Below are positions 45,087-53,623 of a DNA stretch of 64,000 bases, piece after piece (the first letter of the stretch is position 1; every line of letters begins with the position of its first letter). Below the pieces are notes generated by a model. The model saw nothing but the letters and a program-made list of their open reading frames with translations. It did not search any database and was not told where the DNA came from. Both the position numbers and the translations under genes were made by a program. This DNA is from Streptomyces xiamenensis (GTDB lineage Bacteria; Actinomycetota; Actinomycetes; Streptomycetales; Streptomycetaceae): the NCBI RefSeq assembly GCF_000993785.3, contig NZ_CP009922.3:5270001-5334000 (forward strand). The letters are read 5' to 3'.

Positions 45087-46581
45087 CGGCCCGCCATCCG
45101 CCCCAGCGCGTCGTGGCCAACTCCCGGGTGGCCAGGAACTCCTGGTGCTCGTCGTCGTGGAACTCCCGCAGTCGCGGCGAGGGTTCGTAGCGGTGGCCGG
45201 TGTGCACGAGGGCACCGGCGGCCGCGGTCAGATCCGGGTAGCGGCCGAGCGCGGTGAGCGCGGACAGCAGCGCGCCCTTGGCGCCGACCTGGCTGTCCCG
45301 GGAGGAGACGGCCGGCAGCCCGGTGATGTCGGCGATCAGCCGGCACCACAGCTCGCTGGCCGCGCCGCCGCCGCACAGCGCCAGCTCGGTGGGCCGGGCC
45401 GGAGCGGCGTCCAGACAGTCCCGGATGACATGCGCCAGGCCCTCCAGGACAGCCCGCGCCAGGTGCGCGCGACCGTGGCTGAACAGTGCCCCGGTCAGCA
45501 GCCCGCTGGCCGCCGGATCGAGGAAGGGTGCGCGCTCACCGGCGGGCGAGAGGTACGGCAGGACGCGCAGCCCCTCGGCCCCCGGCGGCACGCGGGCGGC
45601 CAGTTCGGACAGCTCACGGTGGTCGCGCAGCCCGAGCAACTCCACCGTCCAGTCCAGGACCCCGGTGCCGGCCAGGGTCGGGAAGGCCCGCATGAGCAGC
45701 TCCGGAACGCCGAAGTCCAGGGTCAGACCGGCGGGTTCGCCCTCCTCCGGCGCCGCCCGGCGGATGAGCACCTCGGTGCACAGGGTGGTGCCCAGCACAC
45801 ACGTGGCCTGCCCGGCGGCGGTGGTGCCGGTGCCCAGGGCGGTGGCGACCACGTCGTACGGGGCGAGCACCACCGGCGTACCGGAGGGCAGCCCCAGCTC
45901 GCAGGCCGCCCCGGTGACCAGCTCCGCGACCAGCTCCTCGCCGCTCAGCAGCGGCGGCAGCAGCGCACGGTGCGCGGAGAGTCCGTACCACTCGATCAGC
46001 TTGTCGGAGTAGTCGCGGGTGCGGATGTCGAGCCAGGGCGCGGACGCCTCGGACGGGTGCAGCCCCAGCACGCCCGTCAGCCGCAGGAACAGCCAGCTGC
46101 CGCAGGTCAGTACGGCGTGCGCGGCGCGCAGGGACTCCGGCTCCCGCTCGGCGAGCACCCGCAGGATGGCGTTCGGCAGGCCCGCGTTGCTGAGCGAGGC
46201 GTTGTCGCGGTACGCCCGCTCCAGCACGCCCTCGGTGCGCCAGCGGCGGACGACGGCGGCGGCGCGGGCGTCGTTCCACAGCACCGCGGGCCGTACCGGG
46301 CGGTGCTCGTGGTCCACCAGCCAGGCGCCGTCGCCCTGGGCGGTGAGGGCCAGCAGCCCGACGGGGCGCGCCACCTCGGTGACGGCCTCTCGGACCGCGC
46401 CGGCCACCGCGCTCCAGACCTCGTCCATGTCCTGCTCGGCCGCGCCCGGGTGGGGGTGGTGGACGCGGGTCTCGCGCCGGCTGACCGTCAGTTCCCGTCC
46501 GGCGGCGTCGAAGACCACCGCCTTGATCACGGTGGTGCCGGCGTCGACGCACACCGCGACTTCCTCGTTCCGCACCGCCAT
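45079..46581 (-). CDS. FGGY-family carbohydrate kinase (second of two, first gene of operon)
   Basis: A 500-residue kinase. Phosphate-1 motif VAVCVDAGTTVIKAVVFDAA; LTAQGDGAWLVD; ATCVLGTTLCTEVL; adenosine motif LALCGGGAASELWCRLIADI. The opening DAGTTVIKAV resembles tetritol (EryA/LsrK-like) kinases more than xylulokinases, so erythritol, threitol or a related short polyol is a reasonable guess. It is the first gene after the DeoR regulator's 197-base downstream gap and probably carries the operon promoter. ATG 46581 is chosen over upstream ATGs that fall in Arg/Ser-rich sequence. Confidence 0.9.
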   Translation of the reverse strand: MAVRNEEVAVCVDAGTTVIKAVVFDAAGRELTVSRRETRVHHPHPGAAEQDMDEVWSAVAGAVREAVTEVARPVGLLALTAQGDGAWLVDHEHRPVRPAVLWNDARAAAVVRRWRTEGVLERAYRDNASLSNAGLPNAILRVLAEREPESLRAAHAVLTCGSWLFLRLTGVLGLHPSEASAPWLDIRTRDYSDKLIEWYGLSAHRALLPPLLSGEELVAELVTGAACELGLPSGTPVVLAPYDVVATALGTGTTAAGQATCVLGTTLCTEVLIRRAAPEEGEPAGLTLDFGVPELLMRAFPTLAGTGVLDWTVELLGLRDHRELSELAARVPPGAEGLRVLPYLSPAGERAPFLDPAASGLLTGALFSHGRAHLARAVLEGLAHVIRDCLDAAPARPTELALCGGGAASELWCRLIADITGLPAVSSRDSQVGAKGALLSALTALGRYPDLTAAAGALVHTGHRYEPSPRLREFHDDEHQEFLATRELATTRWGGWRADG

Positions 46582-46795
46582 CCCGCCGCACCTCATTCCG
46601 GCCGACCCCGATGTGACGCGTATTACACGCACGCTCCCGGAATTTCGCAACTTTTCACATTGATCTTGGGGGCGCGTGTCGTGCGGAACCGGAAAAGGGG
46701 CAGTTCGGGGCCGCCGTGCCGCTGTCGCTGGTGGCCGACCAACCGGGTGAACTTCACATGACGTAGCAGAACTGAGGGGCTGTCAGTTCGCCGGT
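46582..46795 (-). promoter_or_regulatory. Promoter-like region of the two-kinase operon
   Basis: No gene is seen between the DeoR gene and the first kinase gene. Bases 46610-46670 are AT-rich. On the minus strand they include TTGCGA and, 19 bases on, TAATAC, which could be a -35/-10 pair. A direct TTCGCAACTTTTCACATTGA-type stretch could hold the DeoR operator. Confidence 0.35.
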
Positions 46796-47602
46796 TCAGC
46801 AGTCCTCCACCACATCGACGCGGGCGCCCCTCGCCCACAGCTCGCGCACCGTACGCGGCGCGGTGCCGCCGTCCACCACCACCCGGTCCAGCTCCGCCAG
46901 CGCCGCCAGCCGGTGCGGCGCGCGGCGGTCGAACTTGGAGTGGTCGATCAGCGCGACGGTCCGGGAGGCCGAGGCCACCAGCGCCCGCCTGGTGATGGCG
47001 GTGCGCAGCGACTGGAGGTAACACACCCCGTCCGCCACCGCCGTGGTGGACACGAAGAGCAGATCGGGCCGGATGCCGGCCGCCGCGTCCGCCGTGTCCT
47101 GGCCCAGGAAGGAGTCGTACGCCGCGTCGTACCGGCCGCCAAGACCCACCAGTTCGATGCCCGGCTGGGCGGCCAGCGCCCGGATCACCGGCAGGAAGTG
47201 CGTCACCACGGTGAGCGGCGCGCGCTCCGGCAGCAGCCGGGCGAGCACCAGGGACGTCGTGCTGTCGTCCAGCGCCACCACCTGCCCGGACTCGACCTCG
47301 GTGGCCAGCGCCTCGCGGGCGATCGCCAGCTTCGCGTCCACCTGGGCCTGCATCCGGTGTTCGAGGTCGCCGTGGAAGGTGGTGGTCGGGGCGCTGGTCG
47401 CGCCGCCGCGCACCTTGTGCAGGAATCCGCGCCGGGCCAGCTCGTCGAGGTCGCGGTGCACCGTCATGATGCTGACCCCGTACTCCCGGGCCAGCGCGTC
47501 CACCCGCACGAATCCCGCCTCGGCCACCTGCCGGCGCATGGCCACCCGCCGCAGTTCCGGATTCCGCCGTGCCCCGTCCGCCGTCATGGGATCACCCGCC
47601 AT
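46796..47602 (-). CDS. DeoR/GlpR-family transcriptional regulator
   Basis: A 268-residue regulator. The N-terminal helix-turn-helix (VDALAREYGVSIMTVHRDLD at about residues 34-53) is followed by the FLHKVRGGA linker and a sugar-phosphate-sensing domain (VVALDDSTTSLVLARLL, TVVTHFLPVI, LLFVSTTAVADGVCYL). Members usually repress and are released by a phosphorylated sugar or polyol. It is encoded just upstream of and in the same direction as the two-kinase/ABC operon and is its likely repressor. ATG 47602 is preferred; ATG 47587 is possible. Confidence 0.9.
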   Translation of the reverse strand: MAGDPMTADGARRNPELRRVAMRRQVAEAGFVRVDALAREYGVSIMTVHRDLDELARRGFLHKVRGGATSAPTTTFHGDLEHRMQAQVDAKLAIAREALATEVESGQVVALDDSTTSLVLARLLPERAPLTVVTHFLPVIRALAAQPGIELVGLGGRYDAAYDSFLGQDTADAAAGIRPDLLFVSTTAVADGVCYLQSLRTAITRRALVASASRTVALIDHSKFDRRAPHRLAALAELDRVVVDGGTAPRTVRELWARGARVDVVEDC

Positions 47603-47662
47603 CCGCCCAGCATCGCACGGGGGTTGACGGGTGTTCGGTGGACGGAATCGGACCGATGTGCG

Positions 47663-47676
47663 TGGGAGCGCTTCCA
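47663..47676 (+). promoter_or_regulatory. CebR-like operator upstream of CE1 esterase gene
   Basis: TGGGAGCGCTTCCA differs by one base from the CebR consensus TGGGAGCGCTCCCA. It lies 125 bases before the start of the secreted esterase gene, between it and the divergent DeoR gene. CebR represses cellulose/mannan-degradation genes until cello-oligosaccharides are present. Confidence 0.75.
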
Positions 47677-47800
47677 CGAAGGGCGTGTGCATGTCACGAT
47701 CCGCACGACGTGCCGCTCCGCGAACCGAAACCGGCCCAACAGCCTCCACCGCCGCGCGAGCCGGCCCCGTACCCCCACTCCTCGCGCCGAAGGGACCCCG

Positions 47801-49123
47801 ATGACCACCACCTCGCCCCGCACGGCGGGACGGCGGCGACGGCCGCCCCGCACCGTACTCGCCACCCTGCTCGGCGCCCTCGCGCCGCTGCTCGCGGCGA
47901 TGTTCCTCACCGCACCGCCCGCCTCCGCCGCCACCCTCACCGAGGTGACCGGCTTCGGCGCCAACCCCAGCGGCCTGCGGATGCATCTGTACGTGCCCGA
48001 CACCGTCCAGCAGCGCCCCGCCATCCTGGTGGCCGTGCACTACTGCACCGGCAGCGGCCCCGCCTTCCACTCCGGCACCGAGTTCGCCTCGCTCGCCGAC
48101 CGCCACGGCTTCATCGTCATCTACCCGTCCGCCACCCGCAGCGGCCAGTGCTTCGACGTCTCCTCACCCCAGGCGCTGCGCCGCGACGGCGGCAGTGACC
48201 CGGTCGGCATCCGCTCGATGGTCGACCACGTGCAGCGCACCCACGGCGGCGACCCGGAACGCGTCTACGTCACCGGCGCCTCCTCCGGCGCCATGATGAC
48301 CAACGTGCTGCTGGGCGTCTACCCCGATGTCTTCAAAGCGGGCGCCGCGTTCGCCGGGGTCCCGTTCGGCTGCTTCGCCACCACCGACGGCTCCGGCTGG
48401 AACAGCGCCTGCGCACAGGGGCAGATCAGCCGTACCCCGCAGGAGTGGGGCGACCTCGTACGGGCCGCCCACCCCGGCTACACCGGGCCGCGACCGCGCA
48501 TGCAGATATGGCACGGCACCACGGACGACGTGCTGCGCTACCCGAACTTCGGGGAGCAGATCAAGCAGTGGACACAGGTGCTGGGAGTGAGCCAGACACC
48601 CGCGTACAGCGATCAGCCGCAGGCCGGCTGGAACCGCACCCGCTACGGCGGCACCGGCGACCAGGCCCCGGTGGAGGCCATCAGCCTCCAGGGCACCGGA
48701 CACAACGTGCCCGGCGGCGGCATGGCGGCCCGGGTGATCGCGTTCTTCGGCCTCGACCAGGGCGGCGGCGACCCCGGCCCGGGCCCCGGGCCCGACCCCC
48801 AGCCGGGCGCCTGCCGGGTGGGGATCGCGACCAACGCCTGGAACACCGGGCTGACCGCCGAGCTGACCGTCACCAACACCGGCACCACGACGGTGAGCGG
48901 CTGGTCGCTGGCCTTCTCGCTGCCCCCCGGCCAGGCCATCACCGCGGGCTGGAACGCCACCTACACCACCTCCGGCGGCACCGTGACGGCCACCCCGGTG
49001 GCCCACAACACCAGCATCGCCCCGGGCGCGAGCGTCAGCTTCGGCTACCAGGCCACCCACACGGGCAACGCGGCGGGCCCGGCCGCTTTCGCCCTCAACG
49101 GCGCCGGGTGCACGATGTCCTGA
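47801..49123 (+). CDS. Secreted CE1-type esterase (PHB depolymerase/acetylxylan or feruloyl esterase family) with CBM2
   Basis: A 440-residue exported protein. A twin-arginine-like basic start and signal sequence (LLGALAPLLAAMFLTAPPAS, then ASA) precede an alpha/beta-hydrolase domain at about residues 45-315. The nucleophile elbow is GASSGAMMT, with Asp in GTTDDVLRYPN and His in GTGHNVPGGGMA, so the triad is complete. After a Gly/Pro/Asp linker, a family 2 carbohydrate-binding module fills the last 105 residues (CRVGIATNAWNTGLTAELTV; WSLAFSLPPGQAITAGWNAT). The enzyme likely removes acetyl or feruloyl groups from hemicellulose. The CebR-like box upstream supports control by plant-polymer sugars. 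Confidence 0.9.
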   Translation: MTTTSPRTAGRRRRPPRTVLATLLGALAPLLAAMFLTAPPASAATLTEVTGFGANPSGLRMHLYVPDTVQQRPAILVAVHYCTGSGPAFHSGTEFASLADRHGFIVIYPSATRSGQCFDVSSPQALRRDGGSDPVGIRSMVDHVQRTHGGDPERVYVTGASSGAMMTNVLLGVYPDVFKAGAAFAGVPFGCFATTDGSGWNSACAQGQISRTPQEWGDLVRAAHPGYTGPRPRMQIWHGTTDDVLRYPNFGEQIKQWTQVLGVSQTPAYSDQPQAGWNRTRYGGTGDQAPVEAISLQGTGHNVPGGGMAARVIAFFGLDQGGGDPGPGPGPDPQPGACRVGIATNAWNTGLTAELTVTNTGTTTVSGWSLAFSLPPGQAITAGWNATYTTSGGTVTATPVAHNTSIAPGASVSFGYQATHTGNAAGPAAFALNGAGCTMS

Positions 49124-49224
49124 CCGGCCACAGCGCGGCCCGGGCCGCCGGGGGCGTGCCGGCGGGAGTGGCGTGGCGGTCCCGGGCCGACCGCCGTGTT
49201 CGGGGCGACAGCCGGTCCGCTTGA

Positions 49225-49809
49225 ATGATCAGCATGAACGCTTCTTTTCCGCCACGAGCCCAGCACGGCACCCTCGGTTCGGGTGTCATCCTCCTCTTCT
49301 TCGGAACCGTGTGGTGGCTCGTGGGGGCCATCGCCCTGGGGGAGGTCGCCGTCCTCGTCGCGGGACTGGCCGCGGTCGTGGCCCTGTCCGTGCTCGCCGT
49401 GCGCCGCCTGGACAACATCGGCGGCCGGGAGGCGTACGAGCGGGCCGCCCCGGCCTACCGGACGGCCAACGCCGCCCAGGCGGCCGGGATCGCGGCCGTC
49501 GTGGCCGTCTGTGTGGCCACCGGCGGGCAGCAGTGGATTCCGGCCCTCGTCACGGTCGTGGTCGGGGCTCACTTCTTCCCGCTGGTCCGTCCCTTCGGCC
49601 GTCCCGAGTACCGCTGGACCGGGGCCCTGCTCATCGCCCTGGGCCTCGCCGGCTGCGTCACCGCCCTCGCCGGGGCCGAGGTGACGACGGTCCTGACCCT
49701 GTCCGGCCTGGGATCGGCCGCGATCCTGTGGGGCACGACCGCCTGGCACGTGGTGGGCGGGGCGCCCGACGCCTCCGCCGCACCGCACGAGCGGGAAACG
49801 GCGGACTGA
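49225..49809 (+). CDS. Multipass membrane protein, unknown function
   Basis: A 194-residue protein with five to six hydrophobic helices (GVILLFFGTVWWLVGAIAL, AVLVAGLAAVVALSVLAV, AAGIAAVVAVCVATGG, WTGALLIALGLAGCVTALAG). The loop VVVGAHFFPLVRPFGRPEYR between helices is seen in small uncharacterised actinobacterial membrane proteins. ATG 49234 is an alternative start. No clear ribosome binding site precedes either, so a leaderless transcript is possible. I do not recognise a function. Confidence 0.7.
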   Translation: MISMNASFPPRAQHGTLGSGVILLFFGTVWWLVGAIALGEVAVLVAGLAAVVALSVLAVRRLDNIGGREAYERAAPAYRTANAAQAAGIAAVVAVCVATGGQQWIPALVTVVVGAHFFPLVRPFGRPEYRWTGALLIALGLAGCVTALAGAEVTTVLTLSGLGSAAILWGTTAWHVVGGAPDASAAPHERETAD

Positions 49810-49959
49810 CCGGCTCCACCCCGGCCCGCTCCCGCCCGTAGGACGCCGTCCGGGACGGGATCCATCGGTTCGACGCGGTCGGCCCGGTCCGGGGAGCTTC
49901 CGCCGGGGCGGCCGACCACCGGCGACAGCGGCCCGATCGCCCGGCCCCGGCACTGTGAG

Positions 49960-50099
49960 GAGCCGGCGGCCTCCGCCAGGACGCGGGCGAGTTCGCGGGG
50001 GCGGGTGGCCATCGGCCAGTGACCCGAGTCGAGGTGCACGTACGCGAGGTCGGTGGCGGCCCCGTCGAGCCACAGGCCGGCGATGAGCAGGATGCCCAC
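49960..50099 (-). pseudogene. Internally deleted alpha/beta-hydrolase remnant
   Basis: From GTG 50099, with GGGAG eight bases upstream, the frame reads VGILLIAGLWLDGAA, the usual first strand of small alpha/beta hydrolases. It passes directly into DLAYVHLDSGHWPMATRPRELARVLAEAAG, the usual C-terminal end with the catalytic histidine. The roughly 180-200 residues that should lie between, including the nucleophile elbow, are missing. The frame then runs on without a natural stop. The start, ribosome binding site and tail survive, so this looks like one in-frame deletion in a once complete gene. Confidence 0.6.
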
Positions 50100-50402
50100 G
50101 GTGGTTCTCCCGGAGCGGAAGCGAGGCTGACCGCCGGCACGCCATCGGGAGACTCTGACACCGGGCTCGGGGCCGGATGATCTTCGCGAAGGGATCGGCC
50201 AGAACCGGCCCGCCACACCCCCTTGCCGGCCTCCGTACGCGTGGTGGTCGGCGCCGACGCCCGGGCGGGCCCACCGTCCGGTGCCCGCCCGGGCGCGGAT
50301 CCCCCCGGCGTACTCGGCCGGGCCACGGCTCATGCCCCGACACGCGCAAGGACGGGTACCCGACCCGTCATTCGCGGCTCGACGGTGCGGACGTCCGCCC
50401 GG

Positions 50403-50438
50403 CGGCCGGCGGGGGAGAAGCGAAGCCCCCGCCGGCCG
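50403..50438 (-). terminator. Terminator after mannanase gene
   Basis: A perfect 13-base stem (CGGCCGGCGGGGG at 50403-50415 with 50426-50438) and a ten-base loop, starting seven bases beyond the mannanase stop codon. Confidence 0.75.
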
Positions 50439-50444
50439 CGACGG

Positions 50445-51830
50445 TCACCCGGTGGTGCAGGCGGCGCCACTGAGCGTGAAACCGGTGGGGGCGGCGTTGG
50501 CGCTTCCCTTGTCGGCGAGGAAACCGACCGTGACGGTCCCGCCCGCCGGGATGCCGGCGTTGTAGGCGGCCGGTGCCACACTCACCCCGCCACCGCTCTG
50601 GGTGGCGGTACCGCCCCACATGCTGGAGACGGTCTGACCGCTGGGAAAGACGAACGCCAGGGTCCACCCGTCGAGGGGTGCCGTGCCGGTGTTGCGGATG
50701 ACGATCTCGCCCTGGAACCCGCCGTTCCACTCGCCGACGACGCGGTAGGCGACCGCGCATCCGGCGTTCGGCTGGGGCTCCTCACCGCCGCCCTCGCCGT
50801 CGAAGACAGTGGCTTCCTGGGCGGTCTCGCCGATGCCGTTGGGGCCGTGGAAGATGCGCTCGCCCCAGGAGCTGAGCCGGCTGGGGTCGAAATCGATCGC
50901 GAGGTCGAGGATGGGGTCGGTGTTGCCGGACCAGGACCAGGCCAGATACCCGAGCCGGTACTGCTCGGCGGCGGCGAGCATGGCGTCCTCGTCCGGATCG
51001 CCCCACTCGTCCGGCGGCCCGCCGAACTCACCGATCACCAGGGGCAGCCCGGCCTGGACGAACGACCCCAGGTAGTCGGTGATCTTCTGCGCCGTGTCGT
51101 AGACGCTGTACATGTGGATCGAGAAGATCAGATTGCCGGTGGTGTCGGCCTCGTAGACGGACTGGGCGGTGGCGCGCATCACGCCCTGCCAGTCCTGGCC
51201 CCAGTTGGGCGCGTCCACCATGATCGTGTGCTCGAAGCCGGCGTTCCGCAGCTTCTCGACGGCGGCGATGGTGGGCGCGGTCCAGCCCTCGGGGTCGGTG
51301 TTGCCCCACGGCTCGTTGCCGATGTTGATGATGACGTAGTCCTCTTCACCGGTGAGGACGCTCTGGAGCCCGATCCAGTAGTCGGCGGCGCCGTCCAGGG
51401 TGTCGGCCGCGGCCTCCTCCCCGTATCCGGTGGTGTCGTGGACCTCCAGCACGCAGATGAGCCGGTTGGCCTTGCACTGGGCGACGACGGAGGCCACATC
51501 GGCGGCGCTGTTCTCGGACCACCGGTAGCCGTTGGACAGCACGACCCGTACGGTGTTGGATCCCAGCGCCTTCACATCGGCCAGCGACTGGGTCTCGCCG
51601 GGGTACCAGGTGTGGGCGTGGTTCACGCCACGCATGATGAAGTCGTTGCCGTTGCCTTCGACCAGCCGGCCGTCGCTGATGTGCAGCCCGGTGGCGAGGG
51701 CCGGCTCCTCCTGCGCCTGTGCGGTGGCCGACCCGGGGCCGCCGAGCACGAGGACTCCGATCATTCCGGCCAGGGCGCCCAGCAGCGCGGTCAGTGGGCG
51801 TTTGCGTCTGGTGCTTCTTGCTGTTCTCAC
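50445..51830 (-). CDS. Secreted GH5 endo-1,4-beta-mannanase with CBM2
   Basis: A 461-residue exported enzyme. The signal peptide (LTALLGALAGMIGVLVLGGP) ends near AQAQ. The GH5 barrel (about residues 40-330) matches the Streptomyces mannanase ManA pattern: NGNDFIMRGVNHAHTWYPGE, the acid/base Glu in VIINIGNEPWG, the HMYSVYDTA substrate strand, and the nucleophile Glu in LVIGEFGGP. A short Gly/Glu/Pro linker leads to a family 2 cellulose-binding module at the end (CAVAYRVVGEWNGGFQGEIV). It cuts beta-mannans outside the cell. The start at GTG 51830 follows TGGAG by five bases. A perfect CebR box lies 34 bases upstream. Confidence 0.94.
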   Translation of the reverse strand: MRTARSTRRKRPLTALLGALAGMIGVLVLGGPGSATAQAQEEPALATGLHISDGRLVEGNGNDFIMRGVNHAHTWYPGETQSLADVKALGSNTVRVVLSNGYRWSENSAADVASVVAQCKANRLICVLEVHDTTGYGEEAAADTLDGAADYWIGLQSVLTGEEDYVIINIGNEPWGNTDPEGWTAPTIAAVEKLRNAGFEHTIMVDAPNWGQDWQGVMRATAQSVYEADTTGNLIFSIHMYSVYDTAQKITDYLGSFVQAGLPLVIGEFGGPPDEWGDPDEDAMLAAAEQYRLGYLAWSWSGNTDPILDLAIDFDPSRLSSWGERIFHGPNGIGETAQEATVFDGEGGGEEPQPNAGCAVAYRVVGEWNGGFQGEIVIRNTGTAPLDGWTLAFVFPSGQTVSSMWGGTATQSGGGVSVAPAAYNAGIPAGGTVTVGFLADKGSANAAPTGFTLSGAACTTG

Positions 51831-51863
51831 TGCGACTCCAGAGAGTGAGCACGACGGGAACAT

Positions 51864-51877
51864 TGGGAGCGCTCCCA
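51864..51877 (-). promoter_or_regulatory. Perfect CebR box upstream of mannanase gene
   Basis: TGGGAGCGCTCCCA is the exact palindromic consensus bound by the LacI-family cellulose-utilisation repressor CebR. It sits 34 bases before the mannanase start. Confidence 0.9.
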
Positions 51878-52024
51878 TAAACCCATCGCACCCGTAAGCC
51901 GTCAAGACATCGCGCAGACCCCCACCGAATCCCACCAAAGTCACCACCTGGCCACGGGCAGTGAGAGTGTGCGGAGCACCCGGCGGAGCTTGGTATCGTT
52001 GTCGTCGTCACAGCGACACACCCC

Positions 52025-52112
52025 GTCCGGGTGGCGGAATGGCAGACGCGCTAGCTTGAGGTGCTAGTGCCCTCTTATGGGCGTGGGGGTTCAAGTCCCC
52101 CCTCGGACACCA
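52025..52112 (+). tRNA. tRNA-Leu (anticodon GAG), CCA encoded
   Basis: The acceptor stem GTCCGGG at 52025 pairs with CTCGGAC. The D arm is GGCGGAATGGCAGACGC. The anticodon stem CTAGC/GCTAG encloses the loop TTGAGGT with anticodon GAG. A long variable arm follows, and the T arm is GGGGGTTCAAGTCCCCC. The 3' CCA is in the DNA. It reads CUC/CUU codons. A Rho-independent terminator follows at once, and the 3' end faces the arsenic gene block. Confidence 0.96.
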
Positions 52113-52117
52113 GCAGG

Positions 52118-52141
52118 AACCCCAGTTCACCTGGGGTTTTT
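52118..52141 (+). terminator. Intrinsic terminator of tRNA-Leu
   Basis: The stem AACCCC at 52118-52123 extends with AG/CT and pairs with GGGGTT (52133-52138). It is followed by a T tract (52137-52141). This is a classical terminator with U-tract. Confidence 0.85.
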
Positions 52142-52160
52142 GTGTTGTAAGGACTTAGTC

Positions 52161-52181
52161 GTGACCAGCGCAGTGACCAGC
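52161..52181. repeat. Nine-base direct repeat near tRNA 3' end
   Basis: GTGACCAGC occurs at 52161-52169 and again at 52173-52181. Short direct repeats beside a tRNA 3' end can be arm sites of an integrase, but no integrase gene is seen here. Confidence 0.3.
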
Positions 52182-52328
52182 CCGTGAACGAGCTCGGTCG
52201 TCAGACGACCTTGCCCAGTCCGATCCGGCCGGCGCTGGATGCGGCCAGCTTCCGGGCACCCTCGTCCCGCGGCTTCCTCTACCGAGCCCCCGCACCGCCG
52301 ATTTCCTGACGGCTCCGTGCCCCGACGC

Positions 52329-53591
52329 TTACAGGGGCGAGACTTTCTCACCTGCACCGGACAGGCGATTTCGGCAGTCGAGCACATACGGCGCGTGTTC
52401 AAGAAGCGACTCGTAGTCGAATTCAGCATGGTCCGTGAGCAGTACCACGACGTCGGACGTTGCCATCTCTTCCGCAGTCGCGTCCACTCGAACCAAGCGT
52501 GCATCGGTGGGAATGTCCGCCACCACGAGTGGGTCGGCACCGCGTACCTCCGCGCCGAGGCCGAGAAGCAGCTCGGCGATCCGAGCGGCGGGGGCTTCTC
52601 GTGCATCTCCGGTGTTCGCCTTATATGCCAGGCCAAGCAGGAGTACCCGGGAGCCGTTGACCGGTCGGCGCCGGTGGTTCAGCCCTTCCGTGAGACGCCG
52701 CACCACGTAGTCCGGCATGTGGCTGTTCACGTCGTTAGCCAGCTCGACAAAACGGAACGGCCGACCGAGCGCCCGTTCCACGCGCCAGGGGAGGAAGGAC
52801 GGGTCAATCGGCAAGCAGTGTCCACCGACCCCCGGACCCGGGTCGAACCGCATGAACCCGAACGGCTTCGTGGCCGCCGCGTCAATCGCCCCCCAGATGT
52901 CGATCCCCAGGTCGTGAGCGAACACTGCCAGCTCGTTGACCAGTGCGATATTGACGTGCCGGAAGGTGTTCTCCAGCAGCTTGGCCAGCTCGGCCTCCTT
53001 GCAGGAGAAGGTGGGCACGGTTCGCTCCACCAGTTGCCGGTAGAAGTTGTTCACCGCATGCAGCGAGTCCCGGTCGATCCCGGAGACGATTTTCGGGGTG
53101 TTCTCCAAACACCAGACCGGGTTGCCCGGGTCGATCCGCTCGGGGCTGTATCCCAGGTGGAAATCGCGACCGGCGATCAGCCCGGAGCCCTTCTCCAACA
53201 GTGGCGCAAGCAGTTCCTCGGTGGTGCCTGGGTAGGTCGTGGACTCCAGTACCACCATGGTCCCCGGCCTCAGATGTGCGGCTAGCGCGTCGCCGGCCGC
53301 CTCGATGTAGGAGAGGTCGGGCACCCCTTCGTGCAATGGTGTCGGGACGGTGATCACTCCGACGTCGTAGCCTGCCAGGTCGGCCCGATCGGCGGACGGC
53401 TGATAGTTCCCGCTCCCGAGGACCAGGCGCAGCCGGTCGGTCATGATGTCTTCGATGTACGACTCACCGCGGGTCAGTTTGTCGACCCGGTGTGGGTCGA
53501 TGTCGTACCCATCGAGGAACGGGCTGCTGTAGCCCGGGGCGCTGATTGTCCGTTGAGGCATCGTTATCGCAGGTCGGAGCCGGCGCGACAT
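52329..53591 (-). pseudogene. Nucleotide-sugar (UDP-glucose/GlcNAc-type) dehydrogenase lacking its N-terminal Rossmann motif
   Basis: From GYDIDPHRVDKLTRGESYIE onward the protein follows UDP-sugar 6-dehydrogenases closely: VITVPTPLHEGVPDLSYIE, STTYPGTTEEL, GYSPERIDPGN, FSCKEAELAKLLENTFRHVN, and the catalytic GPGVGGHCLPIDPSFL with its cysteine. However, the opening GLGYVGLPLA NAD-binding loop, normally about 25 residues before GYDIDP, is replaced by unrelated sequence (MPQRTISAPGYSSPF). No other frame supplies it. Such a protein should not bind NAD. Base composition is lower in G+C than neighbours. It lies between tRNA-Leu and the arsenic genes, so the truncation probably marks a recombination joint. 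Confidence 0.7.
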
Positions 53592-53623
53592 CTTGACTGC
53601 GCCCGGCTCGGGCATCCCGGCAA

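Larger units (their letters stand above)
49810..50444. other. Gene-poor stretch holding a hydrolase scar and a terminator
   Basis: Apart from the deleted hydrolase remnant at 49960-50099 and the mannanase terminator at 50403-50438, I see no supported gene. Open frames here on both strands have Arg/Pro/Gly-rich, unnatural sequence. Confidence 0.5.

Noticed and set aside
52127..52636. Minus-strand open frame after tRNA-Leu as an integrase remnant
   Set aside because: The translation lacks the R-H-R-Y tyrosine recombinase motifs and mostly shadows the dehydrogenase gene.
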